64,000 nt of DNA from JAPUME01 sp027294185. GTDB taxonomy: Bacteria > Acidobacteriota > Terriglobia > UBA7540 > JAPUME01. The translations under genes and the position numbers were made by a program. Shown here piece by piece: positions 1 to 9,138 of this stretch. A model generated the notes under the pieces. That model was not told where the DNA came from and did not search any database. It saw only the letters and a list, made by a program, of their open reading frames with translations. Where the stretch lies: contig CAUVWZ020000002.1 in NCBI GenBank assembly GCA_963555835.3, forward strand, positions 1,426,001 to 1,490,000, written 5' to 3'. How positions within the stretch are numbered: position 1 is the stretch's first letter; the number at the start of each line of letters is the position of its first letter.

Positions 1-744
1 GTGGAACTCACTTTTGGACGTGCACGCGCACGCATCCGACAACTCACCCGGCCTGACGCCTCTTTTGAGCTAAGAACGCAAACGGCTGTAATCGGCGTTG
101 TGGGTACGCTGTTCGCCGTTGAAGCGGAAGCTGATGTGACGAGAGTTTATTGCTTAGAGGGAAGGATAAGGGTTCGGAACATTGATCTTACCGTTCCGGG
201 AGAAGTAACACTTGATCCGGGGCAGATGACCGAAGTAGTTCGTGGTCTTCCTCCTACCGGAGCGGTACAGGCACCTGCGAGCCAGGTTCAAAGCCAGATG
301 TCGCAGACTCAAATCGAAGGGCTTCCGGGAGCACAGGTGGCTCCAACATCCGCTCCCGGCGGAGCACCGGGTGGAGCCGTCACCACCACGTCTACAGTCT
401 CGACCGCGCCGACCGCGCCGTCCGGAGTTCTGAGTTCTGCTATGGTCACCAACGTGGCTGCTGGGGCCAGCGCAGGAAGTGTCATCACCTCGGGCATTGC
501 GGCAAGCAAGGCCGGCGGGGCGGCGGACCAGACGGAAGCCGCCGCCTCGGCAACTCAAACGACGCTTACCTCAGCAAGCACACTGAACTCTTCGTCCGCC
601 TCCCTTGAGGATTCAGTTGAATCGCTTGATTTGTCTTTGGACGGCTTGATTACCGATATTTGCGAGGCAGAGGCGATCAGCCCCGGGGCTTCTCCGAGCT
701 GTACGGACCGAGTTCCCACGGGCGAACTCTGCAGCCTGTGCTAG
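1..744 (+). CDS. FecR-domain protein, probably 5'-truncated by the window edge
   Basis: The reading frame is open from base 1, so the true start probably lies upstream. Residues about 1-85 look like the C-terminal half of a FecR domain: an aliphatic beta-strand pattern with VGVVGTLFAVEA-like and VYCLEGRIRVRN segments, then LDPGQMTEV. The rest is a low-complexity Ala/Ser/Thr/Pro/Gly-rich stretch, then a short Cys-containing tail (ICEAEAISP, CTDRVPTGELCSLC). FecR domains sense or bind in the periplasm, and in Acidobacteriota and related phyla they often occur in stand-alone envelope proteins. No sigma factor gene is visible next to it, so a regulatory role is unproven. Confidence 0.6.
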   Translation: MELTFGRARARIRQLTRPDASFELRTQTAVIGVVGTLFAVEAEADVTRVYCLEGRIRVRNIDLTVPGEVTLDPGQMTEVVRGLPPTGAVQAPASQVQSQMSQTQIEGLPGAQVAPTSAPGGAPGGAVTTTSTVSTAPTAPSGVLSSAMVTNVAAGASAGSVITSGIAASKAGGAADQTEAAASATQTTLTSASTLNSSSASLEDSVESLDLSLDGLITDICEAEAISPGASPSCTDRVPTGELCSLC

Positions 745-804
745 CCAGGGGCTGCAACGGAGTAGAAAGCAAGTAAGGCAGGTCGTAGGCCCGTCATCCG
801 TCTC

Positions 805-1020
805 TTGCCTCAACAAAAAGGAGATAGAAGTGAGCCCAGTTGCCCATCTACAGTACGGCTGGTGGTTCGCTCATTGGCGAAATTTCAGCCGAGGCGAGCG
901 CGCCAAGTGGAGACAGCTCTGTTCATGATCGAGCCAGGACAAGGAACCGCCGAACTCACGGGCGAAACTTTTGACGGCATCGCCATCGTTGGCGAGGACA
1001 GTATCGAAATCGTCCCCTAG
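805..1020 (+). CDS. Small hypothetical protein or C-terminal gene remnant
   Basis: A short frame of about 71 codons ends directly before a strong terminator hairpin, which supports a real gene end here. The last 31 residues (ending IVGEDSIEIVP) are compositionally protein-like, whereas the N-terminal part is Arg-rich and less convincing. It may be the tail of a larger gene that has lost its start. I do not recognise a family. Confidence 0.3.
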   Translation: MPQQKGDRSEPSCPSTVRLVVRSLAKFQPRRARQVETALFMIEPGQGTAELTGETFDGIAIVGEDSIEIVP

Positions 1021-1035
1021 CTTGCTTTGGGTCAA

Positions 1036-1066
1036 GGGAGCCTCAGATCGGCGTGAGGCTCCCTTT
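1036..1066 (+). terminator. Rho-independent terminator
   Basis: A 10-bp perfect stem (GGGAGCCTCA / TGAGGCTCCC) with an 8-nt loop is followed by TTTC. It lies 16 bp after the stop at 1020 and closes the FecR-side transcription unit. Confidence 0.85.
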
Positions 1067-1097
1067 CCTGAAAAAGTAACGCCAACCCGGAATAATC

Positions 1098-3008
1098 GTG
1101 AATCTCCCCAGACACCTCACCCGCTATCTCCTTGCTGTAGTTTTGGCATTCTTCGCCCTTTTCCTGGCAGGCGAGGAAAAAGACTCCCAGAAGCCTTTTG
1201 AGGCCGACCGAGCATACATCAAAGCGCACTTCACAAAATACGAGTTTGAAATACCCATGCGGGACGGCGTAAAACTTTTTACGGCCGTTTACGCGCCGAA
1301 AGAACAGTCCGTCGCCTATCCTATTCTGCTACAGCGGACCCCGTACAGCGTCCGCCCTTACGGCGTGGACAGCTACCCCGAGCGCCCGAGGGGCCAGATG
1401 CGGTATTACGCCGAAGAAGGCTTCATCTTTGTCTATCAGGACGTCCGCGGGCGCAACGGGTCCGAGGGCGAATTCGTCCACATGCGCCCGCAGCGGTCCA
1501 CGAAGAGCAGCCCCGCCGAGGTCGACGAGAGCACTGACACCTACGACACCATCGACTGGCTGGTCAAGAACCTGCCCAACAACAACGGGCGGGTCGGCAT
1601 GATGGGCGTCTCCTATCCGGGTTTCTATACCGCCGCCGGGATGATTGACGCCCACCCGGCGCTTGAGTGCGCCTCGCCGCAAGCCCCCATTGCCGACTGG
1701 TTCATCGGCGACGACTTTCATCACAACGGCGCCTTTTACCTGGCGCACGCATTCCGTTTCTTATCGCGCTTCGGGCAGGCGCTGGAGGAGCCCACGCGGC
1801 AGTCCCCCATCCCCTTCGACTACAAGACGCCTGACGGCTACGAGTTCTACTTGAACCTGGGGACGCTTGCGAACATTAACGAGAAGCACTTTAAGGATCA
1901 GATCGTCTTCTGGAAGGAGATGATGGAGCACGGAACCTATGACGAGTTCTGGCGGGCGCGCAACCTCCTCCCCCACCTCAAGGACATCCAGCCCGCGGTG
2001 ATGACTGTGGGCGGCTGGTTCGACGCCGAAAATCTCTACGGGCCCCTGAACATTTACCAAACGATCGAGCGAACTTCGCCCCAGGCTTACAATATTCTCG
2101 TCATTGGGCCCTGGGCGCACGGGGGATGGAACGGCCCCACCGGAGACCGCCTGGGGAACGTTCGGTTCAACCAAAAGACAGCGGTCTTCTACCGCAACCA
2201 CATCGAGCTGCCGTTTCTGAAGCACTTTCTAAAAGACGGTGAAAATCCCGGGCTTCCGGACGCCTATGTCTTCGAAACCGGCACCAACCAGTGGCGCCGC
2301 TACGACTCCTGGCCGCCCTCGAAGGTGGCCACTAAAACATTCTATTTTCACTCGAACGGCCGCTTGAGCCTGGAGCCGCCAACGGAGAGGGGAAACCGCG
2401 CCTTCGATGAGTACACGAGTGACCCGGCGAAGCCCGTACCCTTCATCCCCAACATCGCCATCGGCATGACCCGCGAGCACATGCTCGACGACCAGCGTTT
2501 CGCCGCCTCACGGCCCGATGTAGTGGTCTATGCGACCGACCCTCTGAAAGAAGACATCACCATTGCCGGGCCGATTACTCCCTCTCTTTACGTTTCGACA
2601 ACGGGAACGGACTCAGACTGGGTCGTGAAGCTGATTGATGTCTACCCCGGCGGCTACCCCAATCCCGACCCCAACCCCGCAAGAGTTCAGATGGGGGGAT
2701 ATCAGCAGCTTGTGCGGGGAGAGGCCATGCGAGGCAAGTTCCGTAACAGCTTCGAGAAACCCGAACCGTTTCGGCCGGGCAGGGTAACGCAGGTCGAATA
2801 CGTCATGCCTGACGCCTACCACACTTTCCGCCGGGGCCATCGCATCATGGTGCAGATTCAGAGTTCCTGGTTTCCGCTGATTGACCGCAACCCACAGAAA
2901 TTCGTGGACATCTACAAGGCCAAACCCGAGGATTTCCAGAAGGCGACCCAGCGCGTTTACCGGTCAGCGGAGGCCCCTTCGCAGGTCCGCGTGCGGGTGC
3001 TCGAGTAA
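1098..3008 (+). CDS. CocE/NonD-family serine hydrolase (X-Pro dipeptidyl-peptidase S15-like), exported
   Basis: A 636-residue alpha/beta-hydrolase of the CocE/NonD or S15 type, which cleaves acyl, ester or peptide bonds using a Ser-His-Asp triad. The N-terminus has a hydrophobic signal segment (about residues 8-24) ending near AGEEKD, so it is probably periplasmic. The nucleophile elbow GVSYPG places the catalytic Ser at about residue 172. The PMRDGVKLFTAVYAP strand and the QDVRGRNGSEGEF segment are typical of the family. The C-terminal half, from about residue 470 (ITIAGPITPSLYVSTTG), is the jelly-roll domain, and its IMVQIQSSWFPLIDRNPQ motif is diagnostic. The chosen start is a GTG at 1098, which gives the complete signal peptide. 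Length fits the family. Substrate unknown. Confidence 0.9.
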   Translation: MNLPRHLTRYLLAVVLAFFALFLAGEEKDSQKPFEADRAYIKAHFTKYEFEIPMRDGVKLFTAVYAPKEQSVAYPILLQRTPYSVRPYGVDSYPERPRGQMRYYAEEGFIFVYQDVRGRNGSEGEFVHMRPQRSTKSSPAEVDESTDTYDTIDWLVKNLPNNNGRVGMMGVSYPGFYTAAGMIDAHPALECASPQAPIADWFIGDDFHHNGAFYLAHAFRFLSRFGQALEEPTRQSPIPFDYKTPDGYEFYLNLGTLANINEKHFKDQIVFWKEMMEHGTYDEFWRARNLLPHLKDIQPAVMTVGGWFDAENLYGPLNIYQTIERTSPQAYNILVIGPWAHGGWNGPTGDRLGNVRFNQKTAVFYRNHIELPFLKHFLKDGENPGLPDAYVFETGTNQWRRYDSWPPSKVATKTFYFHSNGRLSLEPPTERGNRAFDEYTSDPAKPVPFIPNIAIGMTREHMLDDQRFAASRPDVVVYATDPLKEDITIAGPITPSLYVSTTGTDSDWVVKLIDVYPGGYPNPDPNPARVQMGGYQQLVRGEAMRGKFRNSFEKPEPFRPGRVTQVEYVMPDAYHTFRRGHRIMVQIQSSWFPLIDRNPQKFVDIYKAKPEDFQKATQRVYRSAEAPSQVRVRVLE

Positions 3009-3215
3009 TCCTCGGGACTCGAACTCTCCCTTACTTCACCGAAGTCCTGAGTTGCAGCTTAAACGGCTCCATATCAAACATTTACAGAGCTAAAGGGCGA
3101 AAGTTTTCAGGGGACGTCAAGCTAAACAAAATCTTTTTACAGCCGATGAATTACTCAGGTGGAATTGCGCGCAGGGGCAGTTTGCCTATTATTCTTGTTC
3201 GTATAAGGGGGGAAT

Positions 3216-4310
3216 GTGTACGGCGGCAGGACTGAATCCAGGCTCCCGAGACTCCCTCGGAAGAATGAAGCCCTCGCAGGCAGCGGAAACCAGCGGCCGG
3301 AATTAGCTCCCCGTCCGATCGCTGCCGGCTCCAGGGTTCCCCCTGAGAAGCCCGAGCAACGCTCCCTCTCCAAAGAGGAACATATCGCAGCTTGCCTGAA
3401 GCGAATTCTGAACCAGGGCGGCATGCCTACCTTCTCCACCCAAATCAATGAGCTGATTTCCCTCCTCTCCAGTGACAGAGCCTCTACCGATGGCCTGAGC
3501 AAATTGATTCTCCAGAATTACACCCTGTCGCTCGACATCCTGCGGCGAGCCAACTCAGCCCTATACAATCTTTCGGGAAACCGGGTGAGCACCGTCAGCC
3601 GCGCCATCGCCCTGATGGGTGTCGAGGTCGTGCGCAGCCTGGCGATGAGCATGGTCTTCTTCGAGCACTTCCAGAAGAAGTCGCGGGGAGCAGGAGAGTT
3701 GATGCTCTATTCCCTGGTGACCGCCAATATCTCCCGCAACCTCGCTCTAAGTCTGCGGGTGCGCAAGTATGAAGAAATCTATCTCTGTGGAATGTTCCGC
3801 AACCTCGGAGAAGTCCTGATTGCCTGTTACCTGCCCAAGCACTACGTAAAGCTTCAACGGAAGATAGATAAGGGGAAACTCTCCGAATATCAAGCAGCCT
3901 TAAAAGTGATCCATTTCAGCTACGAAGATCTGGGCAAAGCAATGGCATCCCATTGGAATCTCCCTAAAATTGTGAGTTGGGTGATGGTGCCGCCTGACCT
4001 TCGATCCGCGCCGAAGCAGGGGCAGCCCGAGGATATGGTCGCCAGGATCGTCCAATTCAGTCTCGAATCCGTTGGCGCTCTTTTTCGAGGGGAACTGGCA
4101 AAGGCTCCCCGCGCGCTGGACCTTCTCATGAAGCGCAGCAAGAATTGGCTGACTCTCCAGCCGGAGGAGGTTCAGGGTCTTCTCCTGGAAGCAATCCTGG
4201 ATACTCAGGATGCGTATTCGTCGCTGGATATCTCTCCCGAGAGCCTAAAGCGGTGTCAGGAAGTCCAGGAGTCCATCCGTCAGCATCGAAATCAACACTC
4301 TAAAAAGTGA
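3216..4310 (+). CDS. HDOD-domain signalling protein
   Basis: A 364-residue protein with an HDOD domain at about residues 60-270 (MPTFSTQINELISLLSSD, then LSLDILRRANSALYN and VSRAIALMGVEVVRSLAMS). HDOD proteins resemble HD phosphohydrolases but generally lack the metal-binding HD pair. They act in bacterial signalling, often with cyclic-di-GMP or chemotaxis circuits. The N-terminal 55 residues are basic, Pro-rich and probably disordered. The start could be GTG 3216 or a later codon. It is a stand-alone gene with no GGDEF or receiver domain attached. Confidence 0.85.
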   Translation: MYGGRTESRLPRLPRKNEALAGSGNQRPELAPRPIAAGSRVPPEKPEQRSLSKEEHIAACLKRILNQGGMPTFSTQINELISLLSSDRASTDGLSKLILQNYTLSLDILRRANSALYNLSGNRVSTVSRAIALMGVEVVRSLAMSMVFFEHFQKKSRGAGELMLYSLVTANISRNLALSLRVRKYEEIYLCGMFRNLGEVLIACYLPKHYVKLQRKIDKGKLSEYQAALKVIHFSYEDLGKAMASHWNLPKIVSWVMVPPDLRSAPKQGQPEDMVARIVQFSLESVGALFRGELAKAPRALDLLMKRSKNWLTLQPEEVQGLLLEAILDTQDAYSSLDISPESLKRCQEVQESIRQHRNQHSKK

Positions 4311-4400
4311 AGACCTCCTCCCCCAGAGCGAAGATTCTTGATTTCAACTTCAGAAAACAAATGGCACCCTCCGGGGAAATCGTTGATCGACGATCTCGTC

Positions 4401-5228
4401 TTACTTCGACCTGCCACGCCCCTTCATCATCTTTTCCTCTTTGTAGCCTTGTGGGGGCGAAAATAGATTATCCGATAGGCTCTCCTGTTTCGCCGACGAC
4501 AGGAAAATCTCGTTCAGCTTCACATCCTTTCTGTATTCCTGGCGATGGACAGGAAAACCATCGATCTGGCTCAACGCCTCGATTTGTTCGTTTAATGCGC
4601 CGCCGATGGGGATTCGAGGCATGGCTTCGGTCATTTTCTTCTGGAATTCCTTCATATTCTGCATCGCCTTGAGCACTTCATCGGCTCCTATTACCTCCTC
4701 GGGAGGCGCCGCGCAAATCTCCTCACGACGTTCGTCTCCGAAATAAATGGTGTAGTTCTTACACGAATACGACTCCCAACGCCCCTGCCCCGTGGCTTCG
4801 ACTCGAACCGTGGGCATTCCGGACTTGCCGGGCATTCCGGGCATCCTCCCTTTCATCATCTTTTCCATCATGGCCCGCTGCTGGGGTGGCATGTTGGCCA
4901 TTTGCTGCTCGAGCTGTTTCATGGCCTCGCTGGCCTTCTTCATTTGAGCGGTGAACTCCGCCAGCGTCGCTTCATCGATGCGGTTAAATTTCTTATCCTG
5001 GTGATTGACAATGAACATCTCGTTGTTCAGGAAAATCATGCTTGTCAGGATCCCCCCCTTGCCGTCCATATGGTCCATACGAAACTTCCCCGCCTGGGCA
5101 TACATCCGGTTCATCAACAATACGGGGCCGTCTTGATTCCTGCCGCTCATTTCCAATATGCTGCCCGCAAGCAGTTGCCCCGAAAATGCCAGCACCATTG
5201 CTGTCAGCAAAAAGCTCTTCTTCACCAT
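4401..5228 (-). CDS. DUF4412-like exported protein
   Basis: A 275-residue protein with a clear signal peptide (MVKKSFLLTAMVLAFSGQLL, cleavage near LAG). The region around residues 45-85 (FRMDHMDGKGG, MIFLNNEMFIVNHQDKKF) fits the DUF4412 pattern: paired beta-hairpins reporting on a substance carried or modified in the periplasm. The centre (about 95-140) is Met/Gln/Lys-rich and likely helical, with KMMKGRMPGMPGKSGM. A Met-rich tail (EEKMMKGRGRSK) follows. Function unknown. The Met-rich composition could suggest metal handling, but that is speculation. Convergent with the HDOD gene. Confidence 0.7.
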   Translation of the reverse strand: MVKKSFLLTAMVLAFSGQLLAGSILEMSGRNQDGPVLLMNRMYAQAGKFRMDHMDGKGGILTSMIFLNNEMFIVNHQDKKFNRIDEATLAEFTAQMKKASEAMKQLEQQMANMPPQQRAMMEKMMKGRMPGMPGKSGMPTVRVEATGQGRWESYSCKNYTIYFGDERREEICAAPPEEVIGADEVLKAMQNMKEFQKKMTEAMPRIPIGGALNEQIEALSQIDGFPVHRQEYRKDVKLNEIFLSSAKQESLSDNLFSPPQGYKEEKMMKGRGRSK

Positions 5229-5614
5229 CGGATTCTCCCTTCATCGTATTGTCTGAATGATCGCTCAACTCGGTCTTAAAATCCCGTCCTGACGGACCCT
5301 GCTCGGCGCAGGGCGACGAATAGCGGCTCGCTCGGGCGCTTGGGCAAAGACCGGACCACGGCTTATACTTTTTACCACATTGCCTTAGCGGATAACAAAA
5401 AGGCGAGGGCGTGTTTCATAGACCCACCAGCCGGGAAGGTTCCGGTGAAACTTCATCACTCATCGCTTGCTTCCTGTCGGTGTTCTCGACCCCAAGGGTC
5501 GCACCCCGGGAATAGAACCGAAACATAAGCAAGCTGCCGAAGCAACGAAACGCCGGAGGGAACCTGTCCGAGCAAGATAGGAGGAGGGTCAGAGCTGGGT
5601 GGTAGTGGGGTCAT
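5229..5614. other. Intergenic region with no supported gene
   Basis: This stretch of almost 390 bp lies between the DUF4412 gene start and the pseudogene tail. It should contain the promoter of the minus-strand DUF4412 gene. I see no convincing coding frame, RNA gene or repeat in it. Confidence 0.5.
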
Positions 5615-5950
5615 TTAATTTAAAGCCACTTTTCCGCGATAAGTTTCTTCGATCTTTTCCACTTTTCCTTCTTTGACCAGTTTTCCCAATGGGTGCATCA
5701 GTTCATCCCGGTGAAAATTTCCTGATCTTAATCCCCCTGGGAATTCATTGTTGATTTAATCCTTTAGTTCCTCAATCGTATGTTTTCTAAGGGAACTATG
5801 TTTCCTTAAAATGCTTTCCAAATCCTCATAAATCACCTTCTGAGTTTGGTTCAATTCTTCCACGTATATATCCTCAATACTAAGGAATCGCCTCATTGAG
5901 CATCTCATCAATTGTCCAAATGACTTTCTCCCATCGATTGTACCAATCCG
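5615..5950 (-). pseudogene. Remnant of a small helical (winged-helix-like?) protein with an in-frame stop
   Basis: On the minus strand one frame reads through KSFGQLMRCSMRRF, VEELNQTQKVIYEDLESIL and HTIEELKD to a TAA at about 5756. It then continues in the same frame as INNEFPGGLRSGNFHRDEL, MHPLGKLVKEGKVEKIEE and a final stop at 5615. The segments on both sides of the internal stop look like genuine soluble protein, and the last 30 residues resemble a winged-helix wing (LVKEGKVEKIEE). I read this as a decayed gene with one nonsense mutation. Family not recognised with certainty. Confidence 0.45.
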
Positions 5951-6256
5951 GCGAGGAAATATCTCACTGCCGCGCGGACAACTTAAGAATGACAAAACCG
6001 AAAATCTTACTACGTCAGCGGAGCTGCTATCTCCCGCGCAGGCACGCGGGGAGGGGTGTTCCACCCCTTCAGTCGGGTAACTACCTTCACGTTGACTTGG
6101 CTCCCACTGCGAACTAGGATACGCCCATCAAGTCGGGGTCCTTCTTATGATCGGCAAGACCATTTCCCGATACCGCATTGTCGGGAAACTCGCTGCTTGT
6201 CAGCGAATCAAGGGCCGGCTAAGGTCGGCTTCTTTGGGAAAGGTAGACCAGAAACG

Positions 6257-7156
6257 ATGAGCCTGCTTGTCGTCGGCACGACCGCGCTCGACTCCATCAA
6301 AACCCCTTATGGGGAGAATCCGCGGCTGCTCGGCGGCTCGGCCAGCCACGCCGCCGTGGCGGCCAGTTTTTTTTGCACGCCCCATCTCGTGGGCGCCATC
6401 GGCGATGATTTTCCCAGGAAATATCTCAACCTCTACCGGCGTCACCGCATCGACCTGGCCGGCCTGCAACAGCTGCCCGGCCAGACTTTCCATTGGTCCG
6501 GCAGCTACGAGGTGAACATGAACAATCGGCGCACGCTGAGGACGGTCCTCGGCGTTATCGAGGATTTCCAACCGACCCTGCCACCCGCCTACACCCGCTT
6601 GCCTTACGTCCTGCTCGCAAACATCGCGCCTGAGATTCAATCCCAGGTTCTCGACCAGGTGCGCCGTCCCAAATTTGTCGTGGCCGACACCATGAATCTT
6701 TGGCTCGACATCGCCCTGGAGTCCCTGTTGAAGTTGCTCAAGCGCATCGATTGCCTGGTCCTCAACGACAGTGAAGCCCGACAACTCACCTGCATCGACA
6801 ACCTCATCAGCGCCCTGCCGAAGATTCACCGGCTCGGTCCCCGCTACGTAATCGTTAAGAATGGTGAGCACGGCTCGCTGCTTTCCGGTCCGCGCGGCCT
6901 GTTCATCGCCCCGGCCTTCCCCCTCCCCAACCTCGTCGATCCCACCGGCGCTGGAGATTCATTTGCGGGGGGCTTCATGGGCTACCTGGCCAGCGCGAAG
7001 GGCAGCCTGGAGAAAAATCTGCGGCAAGCCATCATCCACGGCACCGTCACCGCCTCCTATTGCTGCGAAGGCTTCGGCCTCAACCGCACCATCCGCATTA
7101 CCCGTGCCGACATTGGCCGCCGCGTTCGCGAGTTGTTCAAGATCGCCGCGTGGTGA
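6257..7156 (+). CDS. PfkB-family carbohydrate/nucleoside kinase
   Basis: A 299-residue ribokinase/PfkB-fold kinase that transfers the gamma phosphate of ATP to a sugar, nucleoside or related alcohol. The N-terminal strand LLVVGTTALDSIKTPYG and LLGGSASHAAVAAS are the substrate-side signature. The C-terminal DPTGAGDSFAGGFMGYLA motif (about residues 230-247) carries the catalytic Asp and the anion hole. The start is ATG 6257; a longer frame upstream is open but not protein-like. In Acidobacteriota-type genomes this kinase often sits alone. Substrate not predictable from sequence. Confidence 0.9.
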   Translation: MSLLVVGTTALDSIKTPYGENPRLLGGSASHAAVAASFFCTPHLVGAIGDDFPRKYLNLYRRHRIDLAGLQQLPGQTFHWSGSYEVNMNNRRTLRTVLGVIEDFQPTLPPAYTRLPYVLLANIAPEIQSQVLDQVRRPKFVVADTMNLWLDIALESLLKLLKRIDCLVLNDSEARQLTCIDNLISALPKIHRLGPRYVIVKNGEHGSLLSGPRGLFIAPAFPLPNLVDPTGAGDSFAGGFMGYLASAKGSLEKNLRQAIIHGTVTASYCCEGFGLNRTIRITRADIGRRVRELFKIAAW

Positions 7157-7376
7157 AGGATCGATGGCCCGTCGAGGAATAATCTGGTTTTGGGCGTTGA
7201 GGCGTCTGCTGGAAGAAAACCGCTTATCTTCCCACCATGAGAATCTGAAGGGTCCGCCGGGGATGGGGTATCCGGCACCAGTCATGCTAATGAACTTATC
7301 GTAATGCTGAGGGACACCACACCGGCTCACTCGACGAGGCTGGGGCTCGTTTGGCAAGGCTTTATCCCTTGCCCGT

Positions 7377-8168
7377 TCAAAAGGCGCTACGAATCATTCC
7401 ACCGTCAACCTGGAGAGTCGAGCCGGTAATGTAAGCAGCGGCGTCGGAAAGAAGAAAGACCGCAGCCCGGGCAAATTCTTCGGGCTCCCCGTAGCGGCCG
7501 AGGGGAATCTGGGCTCTCACCTGCCTGCGGTGCTCTTCGATGGGGATATCCAGGCGCATGCTCGTAATCTCATCAAGTTCCCGAACCCGGTCCGTGGAGA
7601 TTCGCCCCGGCACCAGGGCATTCACCCGGATTCCCTTCTCCCCATATTCATTGGCAAGCGTTTTCGTCAGGGCTGCGACCGGGGCACGCATGATGTTGGA
7701 TAGCGTCAAGTTCCCGATGGGCTCCTTGACGGATAAAGAAGTAAGCAAAAGGATGCTGCCGCCTCCTCGCGATTCCATCGCCGGCAACACCCCGCGAACC
7801 ATTCTGATGGCACTCAACACCAGAAGCTCGAATGCGCTCTGCCATGCCGCATCGTCGAAGGAGCGGAAGGTTCCCGCCGGAGGTCCGCCGGAGTTCGTAA
7901 CCAGCAGGTCAACCTCGCCGAATCGCTCCACGGTGGCCTTGTGCCAACTTTCAATCGAGGCGGCGTCCGCCACATTCAACTCGACACCCAGGGGGGGAGC
8001 GCCGCATTCCTGGCCGATTCTTTCGCTTGCGCTCTTGATCGCGTCCGCATTCCGAGAGCCCATCGAAACCCGTGCTCCCTCCCGGGCCAGCGCTCCGGCC
8101 ACGGCATATCCGAGGCCGCGGCTCGCCCCGGCCACCATGGCGACTTTGTCTTTCAACCCTAGTTCCAC
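7377..8168 (-). CDS. SDR-family oxidoreductase with a non-canonical active site
   Basis: A 263-residue Rossmann-fold short-chain dehydrogenase. GASRGLG near the N-terminus binds NAD(P)H. VDGGMIRSAF closes the protein, as in FabG-like enzymes. Two key motifs are altered: NNAG is replaced by TNSGGPPAG, and the catalytic YxxxK position reads SNIMR, so both Tyr and Lys are missing while the upstream Ser (LLTSLS) remains. A recognised SDR subgroup, often annotated as 3-oxoacyl-ACP reductase, carries the same SNxxR replacement. Start GTG 8168 is favoured because an ideal AAGGAGG lies 5 bp upstream; a longer frame begins at 8189. The real reaction is unknown. Confidence 0.85.
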   Translation of the reverse strand: MELGLKDKVAMVAGASRGLGYAVAGALAREGARVSMGSRNADAIKSASERIGQECGAPPLGVELNVADAASIESWHKATVERFGEVDLLVTNSGGPPAGTFRSFDDAAWQSAFELLVLSAIRMVRGVLPAMESRGGGSILLLTSLSVKEPIGNLTLSNIMRAPVAALTKTLANEYGEKGIRVNALVPGRISTDRVRELDEITSMRLDIPIEEHRRQVRAQIPLGRYGEPEEFARAAVFLLSDAAAYITGSTLQVDGGMIRSAF

Positions 8169-8470
8169 GGAACCTCCTTGAACTATCAAGAACCTGTCGA
8201 AACCCTGTCAAAAACCTATCGAAGACCTATCGAAGAACTGTTGAATCCAATTCAGTTGCCGTTCCAGCCCGACGGCCCCCTCGGCGCGCGCACCGCGGGT
8301 GTTTTCAATGCACGGGCCATAGTGTCGGGTTCTCCTCGGACATCGGCCAACCAGGAGTTGCGGCGCGACGGAGGGCTTCGGGCCGAGAACGGGAATGCCG
8401 CTTTGGCTGAGTTCTAATTTCCATCCCGACCGGCACGGCATCATCATAACAATTACAAATACTTAAAGGA
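8169..8470. other. Intergenic region with short imperfect direct repeats
   Basis: The first 75 bp contain a run of related 10-12 bp units (AACCTGTCGAAAC, ACCTATCGAAGACC, ACCTATCGAAGAAC), part of an imperfect tandem repeat. No coding sequence is supported. The stretch ends at the tRNA fragment. Confidence 0.5.
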
Positions 8471-8515
8471 TGGTGACCCAGCCCGGATTCGAACCGGGGA
8501 CCTACTGCTTAGGAG
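8471..8515 (-). tRNA. tRNA 3' half, tRNA-Arg(CCT)-like; remnant or attachment site
   Basis: The minus strand shows the exact 45-nt 3' half of a tRNA: anticodon loop CTCCTAA (anticodon CCT, hence Arg-like), a 5-nt stem half, a 5-nt variable region, a T arm with 5-bp stem and loop TTCGAAT, a 7-nt acceptor strand, then A and CCA. Upstream of the anticodon loop the sequence no longer pairs, so the 5' half is absent. Tyrosine integrases commonly recombine inside tRNA genes, at the anticodon loop or the 3' end. This is therefore most simply read as an island boundary (attL or attR). Confidence 0.7.
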
Positions 8516-9138
8516 TCAAGCTGGCGTCTTCCATGGTTTTCTCCCAACTCCTTCCTTTCGTTACTTTTACACGGTTTTGGGGCGTCTGCTTTCGCTCGCA
8601 ACGCCTACGGTTAGCCCGCTTGAGGGGCGAGTTTTCTGACGGTTTCTTGACGGTAGTTGCTGTCACGGCCATGCCCTACGGGCTGCGCAGCACGTTGTTA
8701 CAGTAATGGTTTTCGAACTGCAACAGCTCCGCTCGTCGTGAGAACGCGCTTGGTCGAGCCAGGGGACCCACTTTCCCTACCCCTTGCCAGAACCTTGAGT
8801 CCGGCCTGCGCATGGGGTGGCGGGGAGCGGGGCGGGTCGAGTATGATACCATCCCTAAGTTCGAATTCGCCAAGAGGGCCGATATGACAGTGACCGACCT
8901 GTTGCAGTTGCGCACCCTTTATCCGCCGCCCCATGCGCTGCACCCCAGTCCTTGCCCACTTCCTGCCCGCACTCCGCAACAACGCCGTGACCCTCCATTT
9001 TTCCTATCGCCCGTATTTCGCTCCCGGGACCATGATCGCCCAGTTCGATCTTGCTCTCCCACAGCGATGACCCGGCGGGATATGCGAAAGTTTCCTAATC
9101 GAGATTGAAGACATGCTACCTGAAGGAGGAGAAGAGAA
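8516..9138. other. No supported gene; leader of the outer-membrane protein gene
   Basis: About 620 bp with only short, Pro/Arg-rich frames that do not look like protein. The 3' end holds a strong ribosome-binding site (AAGGAGGAG) for the gene at 9139. Confidence 0.5.

Noticed and set aside
5460..5580. Possible structured RNA upstream of the 5.6-kb pseudogene
   Set aside because: Several short stems can be drawn but I could not match it to a known RNA family such as RNase P, 6S or tmRNA.
8178..8235. Possible small CRISPR-like array (repeated ACCTATCGAAG units)
   Set aside because: The units are 10-12 bp, directly adjacent and lack spacers. This is an imperfect tandem repeat, not a CRISPR.
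8470..8706. A 78-codon plus-strand frame starting MVTQPGFEPGTYC
   Set aside because: This is the well-known artefact of translating the complement of a tRNA T arm; the DNA there is the tRNA 3' half.
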